A stretch of 64,000 nt of DNA from Palsa-504 sp963790065 (GTDB lineage Bacteria; Actinomycetota; Actinomycetes; Streptosporangiales; Streptosporangiaceae): contig CAWBNK010000016.1 in NCBI GenBank assembly GCA_963790065.1, positions 62,001-126,000 on the forward strand, given 5' to 3'. Made by a program: the position numbers and the translations under genes. Numbering within the stretch: the stretch's first letter is position 1; each line of letters begins with the position of its first letter. Of this stretch, positions 52,498-60,585 are shown piece by piece. The notes beneath the pieces are model-generated. The model was not told the DNA's origin, ran no database searches, and worked only from the letters and a program-made list of their open reading frames with translations.

Positions 52498-52505
52498 TTG
52501 GACCC
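52495..52505. promoter_or_regulatory. Operator site C (CGTTTGGACCC), VanR-like
   Basis: CGTTTGGACCC differs by one base from the CGTTTGGATCC core at 47603 and 61446. Extended as TTTGGACCCTAA it has two mismatches to the perfect palindrome TTTGGATCCAAA at 61448. It overlaps the -10 box of the ligase promoter. Confidence 0.5.
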
Positions 52506-52528
52506 TAACGACTATACCCGGAGGAGCC

Positions 52529-53887
52529 GTGGAAAGCGACAGCCAGGACGTCACAGCGGTGATCGACCAGCTTCGGTCGCAGGACATCAACGTGGTCCGG
52601 GTGTCGTACTCGGACATGATCGGCATCGACCGGGGCCGCGACGTGCTGCTGTCGGAGCTGCCGGGCGCGCTCCAGCACGGCCTCGCGTTCAGCCGCTGCA
52701 TCTTCCACACCACGCCGACGGGCGAGACGATCCCGATCCAGGGCGGCATCGAGGACGGCCTGCCCGACGTCATCGTCAAGCCCGACCTGAGCACGCTGGC
52801 CCCGCTGCCCTGGGAGCCCGGGGTGATGCACTGCCTGGGCGACACCTTCCTCGCCGACGGAACGCCCGCGCCCGAGTCACCCCGGACGGTCGTCACCCGG
52901 GTGGCGGAACACCTCGCGCAGCTGAATCTGCGGGCCGTCGTCGGACCCGAACTCGAGTACTTCATCTGCGAGCCCTGCGAGGCTAACGGCACGACGCCGA
53001 CTGGCTTCAAGAGGTACGCCGACAGCCCCGGCAATGTCTACGTGGTGGGCCGCAAGGGCGACCCCAACGGCCTGCTGCTGCGCACCCTGCGCTACCTGCG
53101 CGCCGCCGGGCTGCAGGTCACCGCGGCCAACCACGAGTACTGCGCCGGCCAGTTCGAGGTCAACCTCAACCACAGCGACCTGGTCGACGCCGCCGACCGC
53201 GCGTTCCGGATGAAGTCCGCCGTGCAGGAGATCACCCGGCACGAGGGGATGCTGGCCACGTTCATGGCCAAGCCGTTCAACGACGAGGGCGGGTCCGGTT
53301 TCCACCTGCACCTGTCGCTGGCCGACGAGTCGCAGGCCAACGTGTTCGGCGACCCCGACGCCGAGTTCGGGCTGTCCGACATCGGCAAGCACGCCATCGC
53401 CGGCGTGCTGCAGCACGCCCCGGCGGTCGCGGCCCTGGCCAACCCCACCATCAACTCCTACAAGCGCTTCGGCCCGGACACCCTGGCCCCCTGGCTGATC
53501 GACTGGGGCCTGGACAACCGCAGCGCGATGCTCCGCATCCCGCCCGAGCGGGGACCGGGCGCCCGCATGGAGGTCCGGCTGGGCGACGCCACCGCCAACC
53601 CGTACCTGATCGTCGCGGCCATCGCCGCCGCCGCCTACCTCGGCATCAAGGACAAGGCCGAACTCCCCGCCCCGCTCGAGGGGTACGGCTACGATCCGAA
53701 GGCCGCCCCCATGCTCCCGCAGACCCTGCCCGCCGCCCTCGACGCGCTGGCCGCCGACACCGCCTTCGCCGAAGTCCTGGGCAGCTACTTCGTCGGATCG
53801 TTCCTGGCCTACAAGCGCAACGAGGTCGAGCGCTTCCAGCGGTTCGTCACCGACTGGGAGTTCCGCGAGTACGCCTACCACCTCTAA
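52529..53887 (+). CDS. Glutamine synthetase-like gamma-glutamyl-amine ligase
   Basis: This is a 452-residue glutamine-synthetase-fold protein. GTG 52529 follows GGAGGAG. Family boxes are VSYSDMIGIDRGR near the start, VVGPELEYFI (metal Glu), FEVNLNHSDLVDAADRAFRM, the ATP/glutamate site FNDEGGSGFHLHLSL, NPTINSYKRFG and the Arg-rich RIPPERGPGARMEVRLGDAT. It lacks the length and adenylylation pattern of GlnA1. Related ligases (PuuA, IpuC, TdnQ/AtdA1, GlnA3) join glutamate to amines. With an amidotransferase divergent and a P450 downstream, gamma-glutamylation of an amine as the first catabolic step is the likely role. The amine is unknown. Confidence 0.9.
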   Translation: MESDSQDVTAVIDQLRSQDINVVRVSYSDMIGIDRGRDVLLSELPGALQHGLAFSRCIFHTTPTGETIPIQGGIEDGLPDVIVKPDLSTLAPLPWEPGVMHCLGDTFLADGTPAPESPRTVVTRVAEHLAQLNLRAVVGPELEYFICEPCEANGTTPTGFKRYADSPGNVYVVGRKGDPNGLLLRTLRYLRAAGLQVTAANHEYCAGQFEVNLNHSDLVDAADRAFRMKSAVQEITRHEGMLATFMAKPFNDEGGSGFHLHLSLADESQANVFGDPDAEFGLSDIGKHAIAGVLQHAPAVAALANPTINSYKRFGPDTLAPWLIDWGLDNRSAMLRIPPERGPGARMEVRLGDATANPYLIVAAIAAAAYLGIKDKAELPAPLEGYGYDPKAAPMLPQTLPAALDALAADTAFAEVLGSYFVGSFLAYKRNEVERFQRFVTDWEFREYAYHL

Positions 53888-53912
53888 ACAGGTCCCCTGC
53901 CCTAACGCCGGA

Positions 53913-53931
53913 CCCGGCACGACGCGCCGGG
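53913..53931 (+). terminator. Hairpin between ligase and P450 genes
   Basis: CCCGGC-N7-GCCGGG is a perfect 6-bp stem in the 97-base gap between the two genes. It may partly stop transcription or shield the 3' end of the ligase mRNA; no U-run follows. Confidence 0.35.
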
Positions 53932-53984
53932 CCCGTAGCCGGCCACGGCCGAAGAGCACCCGCAGTAAGCAGTAAGGAGTCACG

Positions 53985-56228
53985 ATGCACCCGCCGAAAC
54001 CGGTCCCGCTCGAGGACGTCGACCTGGCCGATCTTGATGTCTTCGTGCGCAACGAAGCCTGGGGGATGTTCGACACCCTGCGCCGGGAAGCCCCGGTGTC
54101 CTGGAACCCCGAGGCCGGGGAAAACCGCGGCTTCTGGTCGGTGACCAGGTACGCCGACATCGAGCGGATCGACAAGAGCCCGGAGCTCTTCACCTCCGAG
54201 CGCTTCGTCAACCTCGAGGAGCCGCCCGAGCAGTACATGGACAAGCGGCGCTCCATGCTGGAAACCGACGGCCCCCGCCACCAGGCCCTCCGCAAGCTGC
54301 TCCTGCGCGACTTCAGCCCCGCCGCCCTGCGCCGCTACGAGGACTTCCTCCGCGGCCTGGCCCAGCTGACCGTGGACGCCGCGCTGCAGCAGGAGGAGTT
54401 CGACTTCGTCGACGCCATCGCCGCCGACTACCCGATCAACGTGCTGGCCCGGCTGCTCGACGTCCCGGAGGAGCTCACCCCGCAGCTCGTGACCTGGGGT
54501 AACGAGATCGTCGGGGCCACCGACCCGGACTACGCCCGCGTCCTGATCGACAGCCCGGAAGCCGAGAAGTACTCCCACCTCCCGTTCCGCTCGCCGGCCT
54601 CGATCGAGATCTTCGAATACGGCCGCAAGCTCGCCGCGGAGCGCCGGGGCCGCGACGGCGACAACCTGGTCAGTCGGCTCATGAACCGGATCCCGGAAGA
54701 CGGCGTGCCGCTGACGCCGACCGACTTCGACAACTACTTCCTGCTGCTGGTCGTGGCGGGCAACGAGACCACCAGGCAGGCGATCAGCCACGCCATGAAG
54801 GCGCTCATGGACCACCCGGAGCAGCTGGCCTACCTGCGCGACAACCCGGACAAAGCCCAGATCGCGGTCGAGGAACTGCTGCGGTTCGCCTCACCGGTGT
54901 ACCACTTCCGCCGCACCGCCACCCGCGACGTCGAGATGGGTGGACAGCACATCAAACAGGGCGACAAGGTGGTCATGTGGTTCGCCTCGGGCAACCGTGA
55001 CCAGGCGGTCTTCGCCGACCCCTACCGGCTGGACCTGACCAGGTACCCGAACGAGCACATGACGTTCGGCAAGGGCGCGCACACCTGCCTGGGCGCGCAC
55101 CTGGCCCGGCTGGAGATCAAGATCATGTTCGAGACCCTCCTGCCCCGGCTCGGCTCGATCGAGCAGACCGGGGAGATCGTCCGGGTCCGCAGCAACTTCG
55201 TCAACGGCATCAAGAAGTTCCCCGTCCGGGTCGAGCCCCAGCGCCGCAGGCCAGTCATCGCTGAGACGCGCACGTCCGTGCGGGAGCACGAAGGCGACCT
55301 CGTCGTCGAGGCCGTCGACCACGTCGCCGCCGACGTCGTCGCGGTCACCCTGGCCGACCCGGGCGGCGAGGCGCTGCCGCCGTGGACGCCGGGCGCCCAC
55401 GTCGACCTCCTGCTCGAACCCGGCCTGGTCCGCCAGTATTCGCTGTGCGGCAGCCCATCCGACAGCCGGACGATCCGGGTCGGCATCCTCAAGGCACCGG
55501 ACAGCCGGGGCGGCTCGATCCACGTGCACGACCGGGTGCGGCCGGGCTCCCTGGTCCGCGTCCGCGGCCCACGTAACCACTTCCCGCTGGCCGCCTCGCC
55601 CCGGTACCTGTTCATCGCCGGCGGCATCGGCATCACCCCGCTGCTGCCGATGATGGCCGAAGCCACCGCGGCAGGCGCCGACTGGAACCTGCTCTACGGC
55701 GGCCGGACCCGCGCCTCGATGGCCTTCCTCGACGAACTCGGCCGGTACGGCGACCGGGTCACCCTGGTCCCGCAGGACGAACTCGGCATCCTCGACCTCG
55801 GCACCGCGCTCGGCCAGCCCCGCGACGACACGCTCGTCTACTGCTGCGGCCCCGAGGCCCTGCTGGCCGCGGTCGAGCGGCGCTGCGCGGCCTGGCCGGC
55901 CGGTGCCCTGCACCTGGAGCGCTTCGCGGCCAGGCCCGCCGAGCCGGATGGCCAGGCGGAGAAGCCGTTCGAGCTGGTCCTGGCCCGCTCAGGACTGACG
56001 CTGACCGTGCCGGCCGGCAAGTCCGTCTTCCACGTGGTCCAGGACGCCGGCGTGAGCGTACTGGGCTCCTGCCATGAGGGCATCTGCGGCACCTGCGAGC
56101 AGGTCGTCCTCGACGGCGACGTCGATCACCGCGACTCGATCCTCACCTCCGGCGAGCAGGCCCGCAACGAGACCATGATGATCTGCGTCTCCCGGGCCTG
56201 CTCCGAACGCCTCACCCTCGACCTCTGA
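53985..56228 (+). CDS. Self-contained cytochrome P450-reductase-ferredoxin fusion
   Basis: This is a 747-residue fusion. Residues 1 to about 420 are a P450: I-helix AGNETTR (258-264), ExxR at 297-300 and the haem loop FGKGAHTCLGAHLARLE with Cys368. Residues 430-645 are a phthalate-dioxygenase-reductase-type module with flavin motif RQYSL (483-487) and nucleotide site GGIGITP (546-552). The end is a plant-type [2Fe-2S] domain with Cys696, 701, 704 and 734. This is the class VII layout of CYP116B enzymes such as P450RhF, which need no partner proteins. The haem-loop sequence looks more like actinobacterial CYP125/142-type enzymes. It probably hydroxylates the gamma-glutamylated or aromatic substrate of this locus. 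Confidence 0.92.
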   Translation: MHPPKPVPLEDVDLADLDVFVRNEAWGMFDTLRREAPVSWNPEAGENRGFWSVTRYADIERIDKSPELFTSERFVNLEEPPEQYMDKRRSMLETDGPRHQALRKLLLRDFSPAALRRYEDFLRGLAQLTVDAALQQEEFDFVDAIAADYPINVLARLLDVPEELTPQLVTWGNEIVGATDPDYARVLIDSPEAEKYSHLPFRSPASIEIFEYGRKLAAERRGRDGDNLVSRLMNRIPEDGVPLTPTDFDNYFLLLVVAGNETTRQAISHAMKALMDHPEQLAYLRDNPDKAQIAVEELLRFASPVYHFRRTATRDVEMGGQHIKQGDKVVMWFASGNRDQAVFADPYRLDLTRYPNEHMTFGKGAHTCLGAHLARLEIKIMFETLLPRLGSIEQTGEIVRVRSNFVNGIKKFPVRVEPQRRRPVIAETRTSVREHEGDLVVEAVDHVAADVVAVTLADPGGEALPPWTPGAHVDLLLEPGLVRQYSLCGSPSDSRTIRVGILKAPDSRGGSIHVHDRVRPGSLVRVRGPRNHFPLAASPRYLFIAGGIGITPLLPMMAEATAAGADWNLLYGGRTRASMAFLDELGRYGDRVTLVPQDELGILDLGTALGQPRDDTLVYCCGPEALLAAVERRCAAWPAGALHLERFAARPAEPDGQAEKPFELVLARSGLTLTVPAGKSVFHVVQDAGVSVLGSCHEGICGTCEQVVLDGDVDHRDSILTSGEQARNETMMICVSRACSERLTLDL

Positions 56229-56245
56229 CGAAGGGCTCTGTTCCC

Positions 56246-57274
56246 ATGACCGCTACCCGCCCGGGCCGGACCCATCCGGCCGTCGTCGCGCCGGCCGACT
56301 GCTGGTACGCGCTGGCCCCCAGCGAGGCCGTCGGCCGCTCCCTGCTCGCCTACCGCGTCGCCGGGCTGCCCGTCGTGGTGTTCCGCACCACCGCCGGCCA
56401 GGCCGTGGCCCTGCACGACCGCTGCGTGCACCGCCCCTACCCGCTCAGCGCCGGTTCCCTGGAAGGTGACCGGCTGACGTGCGGCATGTGCGGATTCATT
56501 TATGGGCCGAACGGAACGTGCCTCAGCGTCCCCACCCAGAGCCGCATTCCGCTGGGGGCCGCGGTCCGGGCTTACCCGGTCCGCGAAGAGCAGGGGCTGG
56601 TCTGGGTCTGGCCGGGCGAGCCCGGCCGGGCCGGCCTGCACCGCCTGCCCGAACTGCCCTGGCTGACCAAGCCCGGATGGGCCAGCGTCGGCGGCGAGCG
56701 GCTAGTGCAGGCCGGGTTCCTGCTGCTGCACGAGAGTTTCGCCGACGTCACCAAGATCCCCGTCCTCGACCCGGGCCTGTCGCCGTCGGTGCTCAAGGCG
56801 CTGCCACCGCCTCTCGAGGTGGAGGTGACCGAGACCACCGTGTCCCTGTCGCGGAAGTACCCGCCAGGACGCCTGCCCGACTGGCAGGCCCGCGCCCTCG
56901 GCGTGGCCGAGGACACCGAACTCGAGCACCTCCAGGAAGGCCAATTCCTGTCGCCCGCCGTCTGGGTCGACCACTGGGACGTCGTGCTCGACGGCAGCGG
57001 CGCGCGGGCCCGGATGCGGTTCACCCAGCTCGTCACGCCGGTCGACGACCAGTCCAGCCGGCTGCTGTGGCGGGTCAGCCGTGATTTCGGGGTGGAGGAC
57101 AGTGCCACCACGGCCCGTTTGGCCGAATTGTTTGTCCCCTACTACGCGACGCTGGCCGCCGCCCTGGAGACGATGCAGCAGGTCATCGACGCCGACGGGC
57201 CGCAGCCCGAGGTCAACGTCAGCTCGGACGTGGCGGCGCTGCGCGTCCGCCAGATCGTGCAGGCCATTACTTGA
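56246..57274 (+). CDS. Rieske oxygenase-like protein with altered cluster and iron ligands
   Basis: This 342-residue protein has the overall sequence of a Rieske oxygenase alpha subunit. The first cluster pair is normal (CVH; C60, H62), but the second is CGMC (C79, C82), with Cys where the family has His (CxxH). In the catalytic part, HESFADVTKIPVLDP aligns with the usual ENFLDxxHFPFVHP. Asp167 is kept, but the two iron-binding His are Lys170 and Asp175. It is unlikely to be a normal oxygenase; a 3Cys-1His cluster and a structural or electron-carrier role are possible. It starts 17 bases after the P450 fusion stop and overlaps the end of the convergent FAH gene by 8 bases. Confidence 0.85.
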   Translation: MTATRPGRTHPAVVAPADCWYALAPSEAVGRSLLAYRVAGLPVVVFRTTAGQAVALHDRCVHRPYPLSAGSLEGDRLTCGMCGFIYGPNGTCLSVPTQSRIPLGAAVRAYPVREEQGLVWVWPGEPGRAGLHRLPELPWLTKPGWASVGGERLVQAGFLLLHESFADVTKIPVLDPGLSPSVLKALPPPLEVEVTETTVSLSRKYPPGRLPDWQARALGVAEDTELEHLQEGQFLSPAVWVDHWDVVLDGSGARARMRFTQLVTPVDDQSSRLLWRVSRDFGVEDSATTARLAELFVPYYATLAAALETMQQVIDADGPQPEVNVSSDVAALRVRQIVQAIT

Positions 57275-58097
57275 CGCGCTTGGGCCAGTCGCCGCCCATC
57301 GCGGTGGACAGCACCTCGTCGCTCTCGGTGGGCTGGGCGCCGACGTCATCGCGGACCGGCACCGGGCCGCTGACGATGTGGTTGGTCAGCCGGCCCAGCC
57401 CCTCGACCTCGACCTCGACCACATCGCCCGGGTAGACGGTGCGCGAGTTGGCCGGGGTCCCGGACAGCAGCACGTCGCCGGGCAGCAGCGTGATCGTGCG
57501 GGCGATGTCGGCGACGAGGTAGTGCATGTCCCACTCCATCTCGTCCGTGCTGCCCTCCTGCCTGACCTCGCCGTTGACCAGGGTGCGCAGCACCTTGCCG
57601 CGGAAGTCCCAGTCGTCGACCAGTCCCGGCCCCAGCGGGCACAGCGTGTCGGATCCCTTGACCCGCAGCATCGAGCCGGCGTCGGTGTCACGGAAGTCGT
57701 GCAGGCCGAAGTCGTTGGCCACCGTGTAGCCGGCGATGTAGTCCCCGGCGTCCTTCGGCGACACGTTGCGGCAGGTGCGCCCGATCACGATGGCCACCTC
57801 GCCCTCGTAGTTCAGCCACTTGCAGCGCTCCGGGCGCACCACGGCGCCCTGGTGCGCGTTCAGCGCCGTGGTCGGCTTGTGGAAGTAGGTCGGGGCAGGC
57901 GGCAGCCGGGTGCCGAACTCGGTCACCCGGCTGCGGTAGTTCAGGTGCACCGCCACGATCTTGGTCGGCTCGACCGGCGGCAGGTGCACCGCCTCGTCGA
58001 CGCCGACGCTGCGGCCGTCGCCCGCCACCAGGCGGTCGCCGTCCCTGATCACGCTCACGGCTGCCCCGTCGAGCAGCACCCTCCTGGTCTCGGTCAT
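57267..58097 (-). CDS. Fumarylacetoacetate hydrolase-family protein (HpaG/HpcE-like)
   Basis: This is a 276-residue FAH-fold protein. ATG 58097 follows GGAGGAAT and overlaps the HpaD stop (ATGA). The family boxes are KIVAVHLNYRSRVTEF, YFHKPTTALNAHQG, LNYEGEVAIVIG (metal Glu pair), YTVANDFGLHDFR and LLSGTPANSRTVYPGD. In homoprotocatechuate degradation FAH-family HpaG/HpcE decarboxylates and isomerises the ring-cleavage product; its place after HpaD and HpaE supports that step. Only one FAH domain is present, not the two-domain fusion seen in E. coli. Confidence 0.88.
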   Translation of the reverse strand: MTETRRVLLDGAAVSVIRDGDRLVAGDGRSVGVDEAVHLPPVEPTKIVAVHLNYRSRVTEFGTRLPPAPTYFHKPTTALNAHQGAVVRPERCKWLNYEGEVAIVIGRTCRNVSPKDAGDYIAGYTVANDFGLHDFRDTDAGSMLRVKGSDTLCPLGPGLVDDWDFRGKVLRTLVNGEVRQEGSTDEMEWDMHYLVADIARTITLLPGDVLLSGTPANSRTVYPGDVVEVEVEGLGRLTNHIVSGPVPVRDDVGAQPTESDEVLSTAMGGDWPKRVK

Positions 58098-59047
58098 GAT
58101 TCCTCCAATCCGGCGCTGTGCATGCTCGGCTGCTCGGCGGTCAGCGGTTCCAGGTGCGTTCGGCGTGGCCGGGGGAAGCCGCCTTCGGGCCGCTCGAACC
58201 ACAGGTGCACCTGGCCGGTGCCCACGGAGTTCTCATACTCCCCGTACTGGTGGCTGGTGGCCGTGCAGTCGCCCTCGCCCAGCGCGCCGATCATCATCAG
58301 GTAGTGGCCGAACCGTGCCTCCGGCTTGAACCGGTAGAACTCCGGCATGGTCTCCAGCACCCGCGCGTGGTCGCCGCGGCGGAACCACTCCAGCCGCTGG
58401 GAGTCGGCCGCGGCGGCCTGCGGGGTGAAGATGTGCTCCACGCCCGCCGCCTCGTGCTTGCGCAGCTCGCGCAGCGGCCAGAACGTGTGGCTGAGCGCGC
58501 CGCTGGCGATGACCACCACCTTGCGGTCGGTCTCGGCGATGGCCTGGCCGAGGGCCCGGCCCAGCCGCAGGTTGTCCTCGGTGTCGGCCGTCTGGCAGAC
58601 CCCGATGGAGACCCAGCGCTTGTCCAGGCCCCGGCCCAGGTACTCCCACAGATTGGTGGTGGCGTAGAAGATCGGCAGGTACGGGTCGTCTATGGCGGTG
58701 ATCCAGGTGCCGTTCTCGTCCGCCTTGGCCGCCACCGCCCGGGCCAGTTCGGGATCGCCGGCGAAGTCGTACGGCCTGCGCATCATCCCGCGGGGCAGCT
58801 CCTCCGAGGTGAACAGCCCGGCCCGGCGGTCCTGCGCGGTCACCACGAACTCCACGGTGGTCGCCCAGTGCGAGTCCAGGACCACTACGGTGTCGTAATC
58901 GAGCACCTCGAACACGTCCCGCCGCAGCTCCTGCAGGCCCGCCACCAGCGTGCTGTCCGCGCCGTTGTTGAGCTCCCGCCGGTCCTTCTCGGGCAGCACG
59001 ATCGTCGGAACGTGCGCCAGCAACGCCGCTCCCGCTACCTCACCCAT
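58094..59047 (-). CDS. hpaD: Class III extradiol dioxygenase (3,4-dihydroxyphenylacetate 2,3-dioxygenase-like)
   Basis: This is a 317-residue LigB-type extradiol dioxygenase: AALLAHVPTIVLPE (first iron His), VVVLDSHWATTVEFVV (second His), IASGALSHTFWPL (His) and YLMMIGALGEGD are family hallmarks. HpaD-type enzymes open the ring of 3,4-dihydroxyphenylacetate (homoprotocatechuate). Its ATGA overlap with the FAH gene and the upstream HpaE-type dehydrogenase form a standard meta-cleavage set. The exact catechol is inferred from family and context. Confidence 0.88.
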   Translation of the reverse strand: MGEVAGAALLAHVPTIVLPEKDRRELNNGADSTLVAGLQELRRDVFEVLDYDTVVVLDSHWATTVEFVVTAQDRRAGLFTSEELPRGMMRRPYDFAGDPELARAVAAKADENGTWITAIDDPYLPIFYATTNLWEYLGRGLDKRWVSIGVCQTADTEDNLRLGRALGQAIAETDRKVVVIASGALSHTFWPLRELRKHEAAGVEHIFTPQAAAADSQRLEWFRRGDHARVLETMPEFYRFKPEARFGHYLMMIGALGEGDCTATSHQYGEYENSVGTGQVHLWFERPEGGFPRPRRTHLEPLTAEQPSMHSAGLEES

Positions 59048-59109
59048 GGCTCATCCCTCCGCCCGTACCTTCCGCCTGGCCGGTCCAGCCCTGCTGCCTC
59101 ATCCATCCC

Positions 59110-60585
59110 CTATCCCTCCGCCTGGCCGGTCCAGCCGCTCGGGGCGAACACGGTGTTCTTGATGTCACAGTAGAAGTCGAAGGAGTGCGTGCCGCCCTCG
59201 CGGCCGATCCCGGACTGGCCGCTGCCGCCGAACGGCGCGCCCAGGTCGCGGACGAAGAAGCAGTTCACCCACACAGTCCCGGCCGACAGGCGGGCGCTGA
59301 CCCGCTCGGCCCGCTCCGGGTCGCCGGTGACCATGGTCGCGGCCAGGCCGAAGCGGGTGTCGTTGGCCATGGCCACCGCCTGGTCCTCGTCCCGGAAGGT
59401 CTGCACGGTCAGGACCGGCCCGAACACCTCCTCGGTCACGATCTCCGCTCCCGTCGGCACCGGGGTCAAGATGGTGGGCTCGTAGAACAGTCCGCCGAGC
59501 TCCCGGTTGGGGCCGCCGCCCAGGGCGGCGGCCGACCCGGCGGCCAGGGCCCGCTGCACGAAGCCGTCTACCCGGTTGAAGTGCGGTCGGCTGACCAGGC
59601 AGGAGATGTCGGTGGCGGCGTCGCGCGGGTCACCCTGGACGATGGCCCGGGCCCGCTCCAGGACGGCCGCCAGAAAGTCATCCGCGATCGTCTCCTGCAC
59701 CAGGATGCGGAACGCGCCCAGGCAGACCTGGCCGGCGTTGTCGAACTGCTCGACGGCCAGCCGGACCGCCAGGTCGAAGTCGGCGTCGGCGAAGACCAGC
59801 AGCGGAGACTTGCCGCCGAGCTCGAAGGACAGCGGGACGATGTTGCGCGCGGCAGCGGCGGCGATGCGGCCCGCCGTGGGCACCGACCCGGTGAAGGACA
59901 TCCGGCGGATGCCCGGGTGCGCGCTCAGCGCGGCGCCCGCCTCCGGGCCGAGCCCCTGCACGACGTTGAACACGCCGGGGGGCAGCCCGGCCTCCGCGGT
60001 GATGTCGGCCAGCAGCGAGGCGGTCAGCGGCGCCCACTCCGGCGGCTTGGCCACCACCGTGTTGCCGGCCGCCAGGGCCGGGCCGATGCGCCAGGTCGCC
60101 AGCATCAGCGGCGCGTTCCACGGCGTGATGACCGCGGTCACCCCGGCCGGGTCCCAGGTGATGCGCTCGCGGTGGCCGCGGATCTCGCGGTCAGGGTGGG
60201 ACAGGGTGCGGAGCATGTCCGCGAAGTAGCGGAAGTTCATCCCGACCCGGGGCATGACGCTGCGCCGGTGGGACCGCAGCAGCGAACCGTTGTCGCGGGT
60301 TTCCACCACGGCGAGTTCCTCGGCCCGCTTGTCGATGCCGTCCGCGACGCGGTGCAGGATGTCGGCGCGTTCGTCCCTGGGCATGGTGGCCCAGCCCGGG
60401 AAGGCCTGCTGAGCGGCGGCGACCGCCCGGTCGACCTCGCCCGCGCCGCCCGCCGCCACTTCGGCCAGCGGCTGCTCGTCGATGGGGGAGACGTCGGTGA
60501 AGGTGTGCGCCGAGGCCACGCGCCGCCCGCCGATCCAGTGCCTGGTGTCGACCGCGACACCTTCCACTACCACTGCGTCAGGCAT
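59110..60585 (-). CDS. hpaE: Aldehyde dehydrogenase, 5-carboxymethyl-2-hydroxymuconate semialdehyde type
   Basis: This is a 491-residue aldehyde dehydrogenase. The cofactor/active boxes are VITPWNAPLMLATWRIGPAL, SFTGSVPTAGRI, SFELGGKSPLLVFADAD (catalytic Glu) and NAGQVCLGAFRILV (nucleophile Cys), then EEVFGPVLTVQTF. The family and its place before HpaD suggest oxidation of the semialdehyde made by ring opening. Its start overlaps the end of the ADC gene by 8 bases, so it is translationally coupled. Confidence 0.88.
   Translation of the reverse strand: MPDAVVVEGVAVDTRHWIGGRRVASAHTFTDVSPIDEQPLAEVAAGGAGEVDRAVAAAQQAFPGWATMPRDERADILHRVADGIDKRAEELAVVETRDNGSLLRSHRRSVMPRVGMNFRYFADMLRTLSHPDREIRGHRERITWDPAGVTAVITPWNAPLMLATWRIGPALAAGNTVVAKPPEWAPLTASLLADITAEAGLPPGVFNVVQGLGPEAGAALSAHPGIRRMSFTGSVPTAGRIAAAAARNIVPLSFELGGKSPLLVFADADFDLAVRLAVEQFDNAGQVCLGAFRILVQETIADDFLAAVLERARAIVQGDPRDAATDISCLVSRPHFNRVDGFVQRALAAGSAAALGGGPNRELGGLFYEPTILTPVPTGAEIVTEEVFGPVLTVQTFRDEDQAVAMANDTRFGLAATMVTGDPERAERVSARLSAGTVWVNCFFVRDLGAPFGGSGQSGIGREGGTHSFDFYCDIKNTVFAPSGWTGQAEG

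Noticed and set aside
52877..54295. Minus-strand frame opposite the ligase and P450
   Set aside because: Covers two well-supported plus-strand genes; no protein family pattern.
53985..56228. Naming the P450 fusion as CYP116B
   Set aside because: Domain order fits but the haem-loop sequence looks like other families; assignment needs a tree.
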